A DNA stretch of 64,000 nucleotides from Variovorax dokdonensis (GCF_030316895.1 NZ_JASZYV010000002.1:310001-374000); one strand, 5' to 3'; counted from the stretch's first letter, positions 33,566 to 50,357 are shown. Program-made: numbers and translations. The notes: generated by a model from the sequence alone, not told the origin.

Positions 33566-34698
33566 AGGCGCATCTCCACGGGTTGGTCGGGCTGCGCGAT
33601 CTGCAGCGACAGCCCTCTGGCCTCGGCGCGGAATGGCCGGGAGAGCAGTTGCACCATCACGTCGCCGATCGGCGCGCCTTCAGCGACGACGGCGCGCACG
33701 GCTTCGCAGATGGGCATCTCGACTTCGAGCCGTCGTGCCAGGTCGGTCACCGGCACCACGTTGTCGCGGCCCTCGACCACCACGGGGCGGCCGTCGAAGA
33801 TGTCGAGCTCGGAGCGCCCCGCCGCCAGGCCCATGCCGAATCGCATGTTGCGCGACTGTTCGCTCGAGCAGGTGAGCGACAGGTCGCCCAGCCCTGCAAG
33901 GCCGTAGACGGTGTCGCTGCGCCCGCCGAGGGCCAGCGTCAACTGGCGCACTTCCTCCAGCCCGCGCGTGATGAGGGCGGCGCGCGCATTCGCACCGAAG
34001 CCCAGGCCCTGCGCAATGCCGCTGGCGATGGCCAGCACGTTCTTCACCGCACCGCCCACTTCCACGCCGCGCAGGTCGTCGGTCACATAGGGGCGGAAGG
34101 TGGGTGTGCCCAGGGCGGCGGCCAGGCGTGCGGCCAGCGAGTGCTCCTGATCGCTCGCCGCATCTTCCGAAGCCAGCGTGACGGCGGTCGGCTGGCCCTG
34201 TGCCACTTCGCTCGCGAAGGTGGGCCCCGACAGGACGGCCAGCGGATGATCGGGCAAGCATTGCTCGACCACCTGCGCCATCAACAGGCCACTGGTGTGT
34301 TCGATGCCCTTGGCGCAGATGACCAGCGGCAGCTTTTTGGGCGCGACCCTCGCGAGCGCCTTGCATGTGGCGCGCAGGTGCTGCGAAGGCACGACGAGCA
34401 AGGCGGCATCGGCGCCGCGGACCGCGTCGCCCAGCGCCTCGTGCACGGTGACATGCGGCGGCAGGCGATGGCCGGGCAGGAACACATCGTTCTCGCGCGT
34501 GGTGCGCATGCGCTGGGCCAGGTCGGCTTCGCGCACCCACAGCGTGGTGCTGCGGCCTGCGCGTGCGGCGCTGATGGCCAACGCGGTGCCCCAGGCGCCA
34601 CCGCCGACGACGGCGATGCGCTCGGGCACGTCCGCGAGGCCGGATGCCTTGCGAGGCGAATGGTTGGGGGTGGGGGAAGGACGGGTGATCCGTGCCAT
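33562..34698 (-). CDS. gpsA: NAD(P)-dependent glycerol-3-phosphate dehydrogenase GpsA
   Basis: 378 aa. Reduces dihydroxyacetone phosphate to glycerol-3-phosphate. The Rossmann motif is IAVVGGGAWGTALAISAARA; other family blocks are CAKGIEHTSGLLMAQVVE, LSGPTFASEVAQGQPTAVTL, GGAVKNVLAIASGIAQGLG and GLAGLGDLSLTCSSEQSRN. A strong AGGAG lies 7 bases before ATG 34698, so the extra 25 N-terminal residues appear real. First gene of the glucosylglycerol operon, so it may be a dedicated supplier of acceptor rather than the phospholipid housekeeping copy; only one gpsA is in this window. Confidence 0.94.
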   Translation of the reverse strand: MARITRPSPTPNHSPRKASGLADVPERIAVVGGGAWGTALAISAARAGRSTTLWVREADLAQRMRTTRENDVFLPGHRLPPHVTVHEALGDAVRGADAALLVVPSQHLRATCKALARVAPKKLPLVICAKGIEHTSGLLMAQVVEQCLPDHPLAVLSGPTFASEVAQGQPTAVTLASEDAASDQEHSLAARLAAALGTPTFRPYVTDDLRGVEVGGAVKNVLAIASGIAQGLGFGANARAALITRGLEEVRQLTLALGGRSDTVYGLAGLGDLSLTCSSEQSRNMRFGMGLAAGRSELDIFDGRPVVVEGRDNVVPVTDLARRLEVEMPICEAVRAVVAEGAPIGDVMVQLLSRPFRAEARGLSLQIAQPDQPVEMRL

Positions 34699-35200
34699 GT
34701 GGACTCCTCTTCGTTGTGTGGGGTCGAAGCACCGGCCGCAGGATGGGCCGATGGGCGAAGCGCAGGTGCGGGCGAGCGAACGCGCGGCTGCGTCGAGGAA
34801 CGTTGCGACGGGAAGACAAGCGCACTGCCGCCGCGATGCGGGCGGTGTGCGCGGTCGCGTGAAGACTCAGGCCGCCGGAGGCTTGGCGGAGAGTTCGGAG
34901 ATCAGCAGATGAAAAGGCAGCTCGTCGCGAAGCAGCGGCGACAGGCAATTGCGCGAGCGCAGCATCCCGCAGCTGAGCGAATCACTCAGCCAGGTGGGCA
35001 ATGTGGCGAGCGCGCCCCCGTGTGCAACGCGTCCGTGGCGGACGCCGTGGGAGGCGCGAATGGGGGCGGAATTCCGCAACCGTTCTTCCTTGTTCAAAGT
35101 GCGCCGCACCGTGAGTGCGGCAAGCGATCGAGGTCCATCATTGTAACGGCCGCAACATTTCTGAACCATTGCTGCGCGGAAAGACCTTTCCGGTGCGCGG
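34699..35200. other. 502-base gap between glgP and gpsA; probable leader of the glucosylglycerol operon
   Basis: The longest stretch without a recognised gene. On the minus strand TACAAT (35140-35145) is a good -10 candidate with a weak -35 (TGGTTC, 35163-35168). It would give a leader of over 400 bases before gpsA. A hairpin at 35103-35121 lies at the beginning of that leader. A 100-codon minus-strand open frame (34867-35169) has no family features and no good ribosome site; I do not call it a gene. No riboswitch class is recognised. Confidence 0.4.
35103..35121 (-). other. Perfect 7-bp hairpin in the glgP-gpsA gap
   Basis: GCCGCAC (35103-35109), 5-base loop, GTGCGGC (35115-35121). About 80 bases downstream of the glgP stop and, if the -10 at 35140 is used, near the 5' end of the gpsA transcript. 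It has no U-run, so a simple terminator for glgP is not well supported. Confidence 0.4.
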
Positions 35201-37672
<2,472 letters not shown>

Positions 37673-37710
37673 GGTGGGGCGATGAGCAAGTGCGGATCTT
37701 TGGCGCGGTC

Positions 37711-39191
37711 TCAGGCAGCCAGTGCCTGTTCGTAGACCGAGACGTATTGGTTGGCGGCCAGGCCCCAGTCGGCGGGCCGGTTCATGGCGGCGGCGCGCAC
37801 GGCTCGCCAGTCGGTGGGGCGGCGAAAGAGTGCGATGGCACGGCGCACGGCGCGCGCAAAGGCTTCGCCGTCGAAGCGGTCGAACACGAAGCCGGTCGCG
37901 GTGCCGTCGGCGATGTTCTCGAGCGAGCTGTCGACCACCGTGTCGGCCAGGCCGCCGACGCGGTGCACCAGCGGCAGGCTGCCGTACTTGAGGCCGTACA
38001 TCTGCGTGAGGCCGCAGGGTTCGAACAGCGACGGCACCAGCGTCACGTCGCCGCCGCCGAACAGGCGATGGGCCAGCGCTTCGCTGTAGCCGAGCGTGAC
38101 GCTGACCTGCGCGGGGCTGGCGGCCGCACGCTCGCGGAAGGCCGCTTCGAGCCAGCCGTCGCCGCTGCCCAGCAGCGCCAGTTGGCCGCCCTGGCCCACG
38201 ATCGCATCGAGGCCCTCCAGCACCAGGGGCAGTCCCTTCTGCTCGGTCAGGCGGCTGACCAGGATGAACAGCGGCGCATCGGCTTGCTCGGTCAACCCGA
38301 GTTCGGCTTGCAGCGCCGCCTTGCAGCGCGCCTTGCCGGGCATCTTCTTCCGATCGAAGCGAGCGCCGAGCAGCGTGTCGGTGGCGGGGTTCCAGACCCG
38401 GTCGTCGACGCCGTTGAGGATGCCCGACAGCACATGGGCGCGGCTGCGCAGGACGCCGTCCAGGCCGAAGCCCTGCTCGGGCGTCTGGATCTCGCGCGCG
38501 TATGTGGGGCTCACGGTGGTGATCCGGTCGGCGAAGCACAGCCCGCCTTTCATGAAGGAGATCTGGCCGTGGTATTCGAGCCCGTTCATGTGGAAGGCGG
38601 CGGGCGGCAGCCCGAGTTCCTGCAGGTGCCAGGGCGCGAACAGGCCCTGGTAGGCCAGGTTGTGCACCGTGTACACCGTGGCGGCTCGAGGCAGGCCTGC
38701 AGGCTGCGGGACGCAGGCCAGGTAGGTGGGCGCCAGCGCCGCATGCCAGTCGTGGGCATGCACGACCTGGGGTTGCCACTTCGCATCCATGCCATGTGCC
38801 AGGCGCGCCGCGGCCCAGCCGAGCAGGGCGAAGCGCAGGTGGTTGTCGCCGTAGGGCTGGCGGTGCTCGTCCTCGTACGGATTGCCGGGGCGGTCGTAGA
38901 GGCGCGGGGCGTCGATCCAGTAGGTTGGCAGATCGGGCACGCCGGGCGCGGAACCCGGAATGCGCCCGCGCTGCAGCCGCACGCGCTCTCCCCAGGGGGT
39001 ATCGAACTCGGCCTGGGGCGCGGAGTCGCGCACGCCCGCCACGATGGCCGGAAAGCCGGGCAGCAGGGCCCGCACGTCGTGGCCGGCCGCTTGAAGCGCC
39101 GTCGGCAGCGCGCCGGTCACGTCGGCCAGCCCGCCGGTCTTGAGCAGGGGAAAGAGTTCGGCGCTGACTTGCAGGATGCGCATCGGGCCGC

Positions 39192-39195
<4 letters not shown>
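37711..39195 (-). CDS. glgA: Glycogen synthase (ADP-glucose)
   Basis: 494 aa GT5. Elongates glycogen from ADP-glucose. The N-terminal donor site is [58 protein letters not shown] and [20 protein letters not shown] are diagnostic. ATG 39195 overlaps the glgC stop (ATGA), which favours it over ATG 39183 four codons later. It competes with GgpS for ADP-glucose. Confidence 0.95.
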
Positions 39196-40529
<1,334 letters not shown>

Positions 40530-40551
40530 GTGTGCCTCCTTATGTGTGAAG

Positions 40552-42626
<2,075 letters not shown>

Positions 42627-42627
<1 letters not shown>

Positions 42628-44801
42628 CAGGCCAGCACCCACATGAGGGTCGCCAGCGGCGGCAGGTTCATGACCAGCGATTGATCGCGCTCGTGCCAGG
42701 CGATGGGCTCGGTCGGCAGCACGCCGTTGCCGACACCGCTGCCGCCGTAGCCGGGCTGGTCGGTGTTGATGATCTCGCGCCAGGCGCCCGGCGCCGGTGC
42801 CCCGATGCGCCAGCCGTGCCGCGCCACCGGCGTGAAGTTGCACACCACCAGCACCACCGAGCCATCGCGCGCACGACGCTCGAACGCAAACACCGAGTGA
42901 TCGCGGTCGTCGTGGCAGATCCAGCGAAAGCCCTCGCTCTCGCAGTCGAGTTCGTGCAAGGCGGGGAAATGGCGGTAGACCTGGTTCAGGTCGCGCACCA
43001 GGTGCTGCATGCCGCGATGCTGCGCATGCTGCTCCGGCAGATGCCAGTCCAGGCTCCGGTCGTGGTTCCATTCGGCCCACTGCGCGAACTCGCCGCCCAT
43101 GAAGAGCAGCTTCTTGCCCGGGTAGGCCCACAGGTAGCCGTAGAGGTTGCGCAGCCCGGCAAACTTCTGCCACATGTCGCCGGGCATGCGGCCGATCATC
43201 GAGCCCTTGCCGTGGACCACCTCGTCGTGCGAGAGCGGCAGCACGAAGTTCTCGGTGTGCGCATACATCAGCCCGAACGTGACCTGCTGGTGATGGTGCG
43301 GGCGAAAGACCGGGTCGATGCCGGTGTAGGCCAGCGTGTCGTTCATCCAGCCCATGTTCCACTTGAAGTGAAAGCCCAGGCCGCCATGCTCGGGCGGGCG
43401 GGTCACGCCGGGGAAGCTGGTCGATTCCTCGGCCATGGTGATGGCGCCCGGCCGCTCCACGCCCACCACGCGGTTGGTGCGCCTTAGAAAGTCGATCGCT
43501 TCGAGGTTCTCGCGGCCGCCCTGGGCATTGGGCACCCACTCGCCGCTCTTTCGGCTGTAGTCGCGATACAGCATCGAGGCCACCGCATCGACGCGCAACC
43601 CGTCCACGCCGTAGCGTTCGAGCCAGTAGAGCGCATTGCCCACGAGGTAGTTGCGCACTTCCGTGCGGGCGTAGTTGAAGATGAGCGTGTTCCAGTCGTG
43701 GTGGAAGCCTTCGCGGGGGTCGGCGTATTCATACAGCGCGGTGCCGTCGAACTGGCCGAGGCCGTGCGGGTCGGTCGGGAAATGCGCAGGCACCCAGTCG
43801 AGGATGACGCCCAGCCCGGCCGCATGGGCGGTCTGGACGAAATGGCGGAAGTCCGCCGGCGTGCCGAAGCGCGACGTCGGCGCATACAGGCCGATGGGCT
43901 GATAGCCCCAGGAGCCGTCGAAGGGGAACTCGCTCACCGGCATCAGTTCGAGATGGGTGAAGCCCAGGTCCTTCGCGTAAGGCACCAGCGAGTCGGCCAG
44001 TTCGCGCCAGGTCAGCCATTCGTGGCCGTTCTTGCGTCGCCAGGAGCCGGGATGGACCTCGTAGATGCTGATCGGCGCGTCGCGCCGGTTGGCCGCCGCC
44101 CGCTGCGCCGGCAGCACCGCCGGCTCGGGCAGCGGCTGCACCACGCTGGCTGTCCCGGGCCGCAGGCGGGCGGCGAAGCCGTAGGGGTCGGACTTGCGCA
44201 GCACCTGGCCCTGGGCCGACAGGATCTCGAACTCGTAGGCGTCGCCGGCCGTCACATGCGGGGCGAAGATCTCCCACACCCCGCACTCGCGCCGCAGTCG
44301 CATCAGGTGGCGGCGGCCGTCCCATTGGTTGAAGTCGCCCACCACCGACACGCGCCGCGCATGGGGTGCCCAGACCGCGAAGCGCACGCCGCGCACGCCG
44401 GCCATCTCGTGCAGATGTGCGCCAAGCTGCTCGAAAGGACGCAGATGGGTGCCCTCGGCCAGCAGCCAGACGTCGGTGTCGCCCAGCACCGGCGGAAAGC
44501 GATAGGGGTCTTCGAGGTGCGAGAAGTGCGTGCCCCAGTCGACCTCGAAGCGATAGCCAAGGCGCGCCTCGGCCGCCGGCACCAGCGCGGCGAACACCTC
44601 GCTTTGGCCTTGGCGCGCCAGATCGGCCAGGGGCCAGCCCGAGTCGGCCTGCAGCACGGTCACGCGCCTGGCACCCGGCAGCAGCGCGCGCACCACCAGG
44701 CCCGCGTCGGTCTGGTGGGGTCCGAGCACGGCAAAGGCGTCGCCGTGATCGGCCCGCATCAGGGCCTGCACGACGGATTGGGGCAAGAGTTCAGGCAGCA
44801 C
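42627..44801 (-). CDS. glgB: 1,4-alpha-glucan branching enzyme
   Basis: 724 aa. Creates alpha-1,6 branches. Two N-terminal CBM48-like modules ([33 protein letters not shown]) are followed by [12 protein letters not shown], the nucleophile in [20 protein letters not shown], the acid in [16 protein letters not shown] and [20 protein letters not shown]. The GTG start at 44801 overlaps the upstream glucosidase gene by 11 bases; no better ATG exists. Confidence 0.95.
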
Positions 44802-46443
44802 CGATGGGCGCCCCCACAAAGACACCGTACGGAGGCAGGTGCAGGCGGTCGTCGTCCACGCGCGCACCGAAAAAGGGCGAGCCGGAAGCGGGAATGGGCA
44901 TGTGCGGCACTTCCACCGTCACCTTCTGGTCGGACAGGTTGAACAGCGCCTGCAAACGGTGCGTTCCGTCGAAGCGTTCGAGGCCCAGCAACGGCTCGGG
45001 CAGATCGATGAAGCGCATGGCGCCCTCGCGCAGCACGGGGTGACGGCGGCGCCAGCGCAGCAGGGCGCGGCTGAATGTGAGCATCGAATGCGGGTCGCCC
45101 TCCTGCCTGTCGATGGCCAGCGGCAGGTGCAATGGGGACACCGGAAGCCAGGGCTCGGCCGACCCGTGGCTGAAGCCGCCGTGCAGCGCGGCGGCGCTCC
45201 ACGGCAGCGGCGTGCGCGCGCCATCGCGCCCCTTGAACTCGGGCCAGAAGGCACGGCCGTACGGGTCCTGAAGGCGCTCGAAGGGCACTTCGGCCTCAGG
45301 CAGGCCCAGTTCTTCGCCCTGGTAGATGCAGGCGCTGCCGCGCAGCATGACGAGCAGCGAAAGCCAGAGGCGGTCGCGCCGCGCGTCCGCCGATCCGTTG
45401 GCGTTCCAACGGCTGGCCACCCGCACGGAATCGTGGTTGGAGACGGCCCAGCATCCCCATCCGTCGACCCGATCCATGGCGTCTTCCAGGGCCTTGACCT
45501 GCCCGCGCAGATGGTGCGCGCTGTGCTCGTCGGTCAGCAACGCAAAGCTGTAGGCCAGGTGCAGGCGCTTGCCGCGCTCGGTGTAGGCCGCCATCAGGGG
45601 CGGGGCGTCCTCGTCGCCCACTTCGCCCAGGCCGACGGCGCCGTACTCGTCCAGCAATGCGCGCAGCCGCTCCAGGAAAGCGAGGTTCTCCGGCCGGCTC
45701 TTGTCGTAGAGGTGCCGCTGCATCGCGTAAGGGTTGTCGGCCTTCACCGTGCTGACGTTCTGGCCCGGGTCCGCCGGCGGGTTGTCGCGCAGCAGCGCGT
45801 CGTGGAACTGGTGGTTGCAGGCGTCGAAGCGAAAACCGTCCACGCCGCGCTCGCACCAGAAGCGCACCTCCGCCAGCAGGGCCTCCTGCACCGCCTCGCA
45901 GTGGAAGTTCAGGTCCGGCTGCTCGGCCAGGAAGCTGTGGAAGTAGTACTGCTTGCGGCGCGAGTCCCATTGCCAGGCCGAGCCGCCGAACACCGACAGC
46001 CAGTTGTTGGGAACGCTGCCGTCCGGCTTGGCGTTGGCCCAGACGTACCAGTCGGCCTTGTCGTTGGCCGCATCGCCTTGCGCGTCGGGCCGCGCGCGCC
46101 GGCTCTCGGCGAACCAGGCGTGCTGGTCGGAGGTGTGCGAGAGCACCTGGTCGATGATGACCTTCAGACCGAGCGAATGCGCGCGGGCCAGCAGGGCGTC
46201 GAAGTCTTCCAGCGTGCCGAACAGGGGGTCGACCGATCGATAGTCGGCCACGTCGTAGCCGAAGTCCTTCATGGGCGAGCGGAAGAAGGGCGAGACCCAG
46301 ATCGCATCCACACCGAGGCTCGCCACATGGTCGAGGCCGGCGGTGATGCCTGGCAGGTCGCCGATGCCGTCGCCGTTGCTGTCCTTGAAGCTGCGCGGGT
46401 AGATCTGATAGATCACCGCTCCGCGCCACCAGTCCGTGCCCAT
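44791..46443 (-). CDS. GH13 alpha-glucosidase heading the glycogen operon
   Basis: 550 aa, paralogue of the enzyme at 5386-7071. Motifs: [20 protein letters not shown] at the N-terminus, [14 protein letters not shown], nucleophile in [14 protein letters not shown], acid in [12 protein letters not shown] and [13 protein letters not shown]. It has no signal peptide. It belongs to the alpha-glucosidase/oligo-1,6-glucosidase branch and may hydrolyse maltooligosaccharides from GlgP/GlgX or another glucoside; trehalose synthase (TreS) is possible but the chain lacks the usual C-terminal length. First gene of a six-gene operon with glgB, glgX, glgC, glgA and glgP. Confidence 0.88.
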   Translation of the reverse strand: MGTDWWRGAVIYQIYPRSFKDSNGDGIGDLPGITAGLDHVASLGVDAIWVSPFFRSPMKDFGYDVADYRSVDPLFGTLEDFDALLARAHSLGLKVIIDQVLSHTSDQHAWFAESRRARPDAQGDAANDKADWYVWANAKPDGSVPNNWLSVFGGSAWQWDSRRKQYYFHSFLAEQPDLNFHCEAVQEALLAEVRFWCERGVDGFRFDACNHQFHDALLRDNPPADPGQNVSTVKADNPYAMQRHLYDKSRPENLAFLERLRALLDEYGAVGLGEVGDEDAPPLMAAYTERGKRLHLAYSFALLTDEHSAHHLRGQVKALEDAMDRVDGWGCWAVSNHDSVRVASRWNANGSADARRDRLWLSLLVMLRGSACIYQGEELGLPEAEVPFERLQDPYGRAFWPEFKGRDGARTPLPWSAAALHGGFSHGSAEPWLPVSPLHLPLAIDRQEGDPHSMLTFSRALLRWRRRHPVLREGAMRFIDLPEPLLGLERFDGTHRLQALFNLSDQKVTVEVPHMPIPASGSPFFGARVDDDRLHLPPYGVFVGAPIGAA

Positions 46444-46591
46444 GCCGCCCCCCCGCAGGTTCGAATTTCATTGTGACATGCGAAAACCGGGCCAAGGACC
46501 GTGCGCGGCGTGGAATCCGGCCAAGCCGCGATAATCTTCGACTCCCGCACGTTGCAGCTCCCGTCGAGAGCGGCAAATCCCGTCCAGATCC
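46444..46591. promoter_or_regulatory. Divergent glycogen operon / leuS control region
   Basis: 148 bases. On the minus strand CACAAT (46470-46475) is a possible -10 for the glycogen operon but its -35 is poor. On the plus strand GATAAT (46530-46535) is a -10 candidate for leuS, again without a good -35. No operator or T-box-like structure is recognised. Confidence 0.35.
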
Positions 46592-49219
46592 ATGAATCCC
46601 ACCTACAAACCCGCCGACGTCGAGGCCGCCGCCCAAGGCAAATGGGCCGCCGCCGACGCCTATCGCGTCATCGAGGACGCGAACAAGAAGAAGTACTACG
46701 CCTGCTCCATGCTGCCCTACCCCAGCGGCAAGCTGCACATGGGCCACGTGCGCAACTACACGATCAACGACATGCTCACGCGCTACCTGCGCATGAACGG
46801 CTACAACGTGCTGATGCCCATGGGTTGGGACGCCTTCGGCCTGCCCGCGGAGAACGCGGCGCTGAAGAACGGCGTGCCGCCACATGCCTGGACGATGAAC
46901 AACATCGCCGACATGAAGAGCCAGTTGAAGGCGATCGGTCTGGCCATCGACTGGAGCCGCGAGGTCACCACCTGCCAGCCCGACTACTACAAGTGGAACC
47001 AGTGGCTGTTCCTCAAGATGCTGGAAAAAGGCATCGCCTACCGCAAGACCCAGGTGGTCAACTGGGACCCGGTCGACCAGACGGTGCTCGCCAACGAGCA
47101 GGTGGTCGACGGCAAGGGCTGGCGCACCGGCGCACCGGTGGAGCGCCGCGAGATCCCGGGCTACTACCTCAAGATCAGCGACTACGCGCCCGAGCTGCTC
47201 GAGTTCACCCAGAACAAGCTGCCGGGCTGGCCGGAGCGGGTGCGGCTGATGCAGGAGAACTGGATCGGCAAGAGCGAGGGTGTGCGCTTCGCCTTCACCC
47301 ACGACATCAAGGACGCCAGCGGCAACCTGATCCAGGACGGCCGCATGTACGTGTTCACCACCCGGGCGGACACCATCATGGGCGTGACCTTCTGCGCCGT
47401 CGCGCCCGAGCATCCGCTGGCCGCCTTTGCCGCCAGCACCAACCGCAAGGTCGCCGACTTCATCGAGGAATGCAAGGCCGGCGGCACCACCGAGGCGGAG
47501 CTGGCCACGCAGGAAAAGAAGGGCGTGCCCACCGGCCTGACCGTGACGCATCCCATCACCGACGAGCAGATTCCGGTGTGGGTGGGCAACTACGTGCTCA
47601 TGAGCTACGGCGACGGCGCCGTGATGGGGGTGCCGGCGCATGACGAGCGCGACTTCGCCTTTGCCAACAAGTACAACATCGACATCGTGCAGGTGGTGCT
47701 GGTGGAAGACGAGCCGCACTTCGACTACCACCGCTGGCAGGACTGGTACGGCGACAAGACCCGCGGCATCACCATCAACTCCGACAACTTCAGCGGCATG
47801 CGCCACGAAGAAGCCGTGCGGGCCGTGGCCCACGCGCTGGAGCAGAAGGGCCTGGGCGGCCTGCAGACCACCTGGCGACTGCGCGACTGGGGTGTGAGCC
47901 GCCAGCGCTACTGGGGCACGCCGATCCCGATCATCCATTGCGCCGAGCACGGCGCGGTGCCGGTGCCCGAGAAGGACCTGCCGGTCGTGCTGCCGACCGA
48001 CTGCGTGCCCGATGGCAGCGGCAACCCGCTGAACAAGCACGAAGGCTTCCATGCCGGCGTGACCTGCCCGGTGTGCGGCGCGCCCGCCCGCCGCGAGACG
48101 GACACGATGGATACCTTCGTGGACAGCAGCTGGTACTTCATGCGCTATTGCGACCCGAAGAACGAGGGCGCGATGGTGGCCGATGGCGCCAAGTACTGGA
48201 TGCCGATGGACCAGTACATCGGCGGCATCGAGCACGCCATCCTGCACCTGCTGTACGCCCGCTTCTGGACCAAGGTGATGCGCGACCTGGGCCTCGTGGA
48301 CATCGACGAGCCCTTCGAGCGCCTGCTGACCCAGGGCATGGTGCTCAACCACATCTACTTCACCCGCAACGCGAAGGGCGGCAAGGACTACCACCCGCCG
48401 CTCGAGGTGACGGCCAAGCTCGACGATCAAGGCCACATCGTCGGCGGCACGCTGGCGGACGGCACGGTCGTCGAGTACGGCGGCGTCGGCAAGATGGGCA
48501 AGAGCGAGCGCAACGGCGTCGACCCGCAGGACCTGATCGAGAAGTACGGCGCCGATACGGCCCGGCTCTACACCATGTTCACCGCGCCGCCCGAAGCCAC
48601 GCTGGAGTGGAACGACGCCGCGGTGGAAGGCTCGTTCCGCTTCCTGCGGCGGGTGTGGAACTTCGGCCTGGTGGTCAAGGATCTGCCGGCCGCGACCGGT
48701 GCCGCCCCGGCGTACGGCAAGGCTGCCAAGGCCTTGCGCCACGAGGTGCACACCGTCTTGCGCCAGGTCGACTACGACTACCAGCGCATGCAATACAACA
48801 CGGTGGTGTCGGGCGCGATGAAGCTGCTCAACGCGCTCGAGGCCTTCAAGCCGGCCGACGACGGCGACGTGGCCGCGCTGCGCGAAGGCTTCGGCATCCT
48901 GTTGCGCTGCCTGTACCCCGTCACGCCGCACATCGGTTGCGAGCTCTGGCAGATGCTGGGCTACGACGCGCTCGAAGGCACCCTGCTCGACGCGCCATGG
49001 CCGAAGGTGGACGAAGCCGCGCTGGCGCGCGACGAAGTCGAGCTGATGCTGCAGATCAACGGCAAGCTGCGCGGTTCGGTGCTAGTGCCGGCCACCGCGT
49101 CCAAGGAAGAGATCGAGGCGATGGTGCTGGCCAGCGAGGCCTTCGCCAAGCATGCCGAGGGCGCCAAACCCAAGCGCGTGATCGTCGTGCCTGGCCGCCT
49201 GGTCAACGTGGTGGTCTGA
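46592..49219 (+). CDS. leuS: Leucyl-tRNA synthetase
   Basis: 875 aa class I synthetase charging tRNA-Leu. The HIGH element is [17 protein letters not shown]; the editing domain carries [20 protein letters not shown] and [15 protein letters not shown]; the tRNA-binding approach includes [19 protein letters not shown]. The KMSKS element reads KMGKS ([18 protein letters not shown]), Gly in place of the middle Ser, probably a lineage variant. Length is normal. Followed by lptE after 2 bases. Confidence 0.97.
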   Translation: MNPTYKPADVEAAAQGKWAAADAYRVIEDANKKKYYACSMLPYPSGKLHMGHVRNYTINDMLTRYLRMNGYNVLMPMGWDAFGLPAENAALKNGVPPHAWTMNNIADMKSQLKAIGLAIDWSREVTTCQPDYYKWNQWLFLKMLEKGIAYRKTQVVNWDPVDQTVLANEQVVDGKGWRTGAPVERREIPGYYLKISDYAPELLEFTQNKLPGWPERVRLMQENWIGKSEGVRFAFTHDIKDASGNLIQDGRMYVFTTRADTIMGVTFCAVAPEHPLAAFAASTNRKVADFIEECKAGGTTEAELATQEKKGVPTGLTVTHPITDEQIPVWVGNYVLMSYGDGAVMGVPAHDERDFAFANKYNIDIVQVVLVEDEPHFDYHRWQDWYGDKTRGITINSDNFSGMRHEEAVRAVAHALEQKGLGGLQTTWRLRDWGVSRQRYWGTPIPIIHCAEHGAVPVPEKDLPVVLPTDCVPDGSGNPLNKHEGFHAGVTCPVCGAPARRETDTMDTFVDSSWYFMRYCDPKNEGAMVADGAKYWMPMDQYIGGIEHAILHLLYARFWTKVMRDLGLVDIDEPFERLLTQGMVLNHIYFTRNAKGGKDYHPPLEVTAKLDDQGHIVGGTLADGTVVEYGGVGKMGKSERNGVDPQDLIEKYGADTARLYTMFTAPPEATLEWNDAAVEGSFRFLRRVWNFGLVVKDLPAATGAAPAYGKAAKALRHEVHTVLRQVDYDYQRMQYNTVVSGAMKLLNALEAFKPADDGDVAALREGFGILLRCLYPVTPHIGCELWQMLGYDALEGTLLDAPWPKVDEAALARDEVELMLQINGKLRGSVLVPATASKEEIEAMVLASEAFAKHAEGAKPKRVIVVPGRLVNVVV

Positions 49220-49221
49220 CG

Positions 49222-49734
49222 ATGGCGAGCCGCTGCTTCGATCCTTCGCGTCGCCTGCTCCTGGCAGGCGGCGGCGCGGCGCTTGTGTTGGCCGGTTGCG
49301 GCTTCAAGCTGCGCGAGGCGCCCAACTTTGCCTTCCGCACCCTGGCCATGCCCGACAGCAGCGCCTACCTGAAGCAACTCAAGCGCGCCATCGAAGTGAC
49401 CGGCACGCTGACCACGCTGCCGATGACACAGGCCAACGATGCCGAGGCGATCTTCGACATGCTGGGCGAATCGCGCGACCAGGTGGTGCTGTCGACCAAC
49501 TCGGCCGGCCAGGTTCGCGAGATGCAGTTGTTCCTGAAGGTGCGCTTCAAGGTGCGCACGCCAGCGGGCAAGGAGATCATCCCGCCGTCGGAGATCACGC
49601 AGTTCCGTGACATCACCTACAACGAGACGGCGGCGCTCGCCAAAGAAAACGAAGTGGCGCTGCTGTATCGCGACATGACGACCGACGTGGTCCAGCAGAC
49701 GGTGCGCCGGCTGGCGGCCGCCAAGTCGCTCTAG
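49222..49734 (+). CDS. lptE: LPS-assembly lipoprotein LptE
   Basis: 170 aa. Outer-membrane lipoprotein that plugs LptD and delivers LPS to the cell surface. The signal RRLLLAGGGAALVLAGCGFK has the lipobox Cys in LAGC, preceded by a chance-like twin Arg. The body shows FRTLAMPDSSAYLKQLKRAI and YNETAALAKENEVALLYRDM typical of LptE. In related genomes it is followed by holA; here three genes intervene. Confidence 0.93.
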   Translation: MASRCFDPSRRLLLAGGGAALVLAGCGFKLREAPNFAFRTLAMPDSSAYLKQLKRAIEVTGTLTTLPMTQANDAEAIFDMLGESRDQVVLSTNSAGQVREMQLFLKVRFKVRTPAGKEIIPPSEITQFRDITYNETAALAKENEVALLYRDMTTDVVQQTVRRLAAAKSL

Positions 49735-49742
49735 CGAGGCCG

Positions 49743-50210
49743 ATGCAGCCACTCGACCGCATCGACCGCATCCTGCTCGAGCGGCTGCAGCAAGACGGCC
49801 GCATGAGCGCACAGGCTTTGTCCGAGCTGGTCCACCTGTCGCCGCGCGCCACGCTCAACCGCATCCGTCGGCTGGAGGAGACCGGCGTGATCGAGGGCTA
49901 CCGGGCGCAGGTGTCGCGCTCGGCGGCGCAACAGGTGGCGGTCTTTGCCGAGGTCACCCTCAAGGACCAGCGCCAGGCCACGGTGCAACGCTTCGAGCGG
50001 CATGTCGTCGAATGCCGCGAGGTCGTCGGCTGCTGGCTGGTCAGCGGGCGCTACGACTACCTGCTGCGCCTGGCTTGCCAGGACCTGGCGCACTACCGCC
50101 ACCTGACCAACGCCTGGCTGGACGACGTCGCGCTGGGCATCGACCGGATCGTCACCAGCACCGAACTCCAGACGGTCAAGGAATTCACCGGCTTTCCGCT
50201 GGCCACCTGA
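49743..50210 (+). CDS. Lrp/AsnC-family transcriptional regulator
   Basis: 155 aa. N-terminal HTH (LDRIDRILLERLQQDGRMSA, ELVHLSPRATLNRIRRLEET) and a C-terminal RAM/AsnC ligand domain (VVGCWLVSGRYDYLLRLACQ, IVTSTELQTVKEFTG). It begins 8 bases after lptE and precedes an arginine/ornithine breakdown pair, so it probably controls ocd and arginase in response to an amino acid. Similar regulators control arginine or ornithine catabolism in other proteobacteria. Ligand is inferred. Confidence 0.9.
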   Translation: MQPLDRIDRILLERLQQDGRMSAQALSELVHLSPRATLNRIRRLEETGVIEGYRAQVSRSAAQQVAVFAEVTLKDQRQATVQRFERHVVECREVVGCWLVSGRYDYLLRLACQDLAHYRHLTNAWLDDVALGIDRIVTSTELQTVKEFTGFPLAT

Positions 50211-50323
50211 GGCGACTTCCGAATCGGAAGCGGCAGGCGCCATCGACCGGCGTTGCCCGCATCGGCGCTGGCGCACAACGTCCGTCGCGACGCGCGCGGA
50301 TCCCTAGACTTTTCTGCACAGGG

Positions 50324-50347
50324 CCTGCAATGGCCCGGACTTGCAGG
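50324..50347 (+). promoter_or_regulatory. Inverted repeat covering the ocd ribosome-binding site
   Basis: CCTGCAA (50324-50330) and TTGCAGG (50341-50347) are perfect complements around a 10-base loop. The right arm includes part of the Shine-Dalgarno AGGAG (50345-50349) for the ATG at 50358, so the folded RNA would hide it. The same dyad in DNA could be an Lrp-type operator. A -10-like TAGACT (50305-50310) lies just upstream. Confidence 0.45.
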
Positions 50348-50357
50348 AGAGGCTTTC

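Noticed and set aside
34867..35169. A 100-codon minus-strand open frame as a small gene before gpsA.
   Set aside because: No ribosome site at its ATG, no conserved features, and it overlaps the best promoter candidate; kept only as part of the gap description.
45296..48931. A 1211-codon minus-strand open frame opposite leuS.
   Set aside because: Antisense of leuS and the adjacent control region; no recognisable domain; composition typical of high-GC shadow frames.
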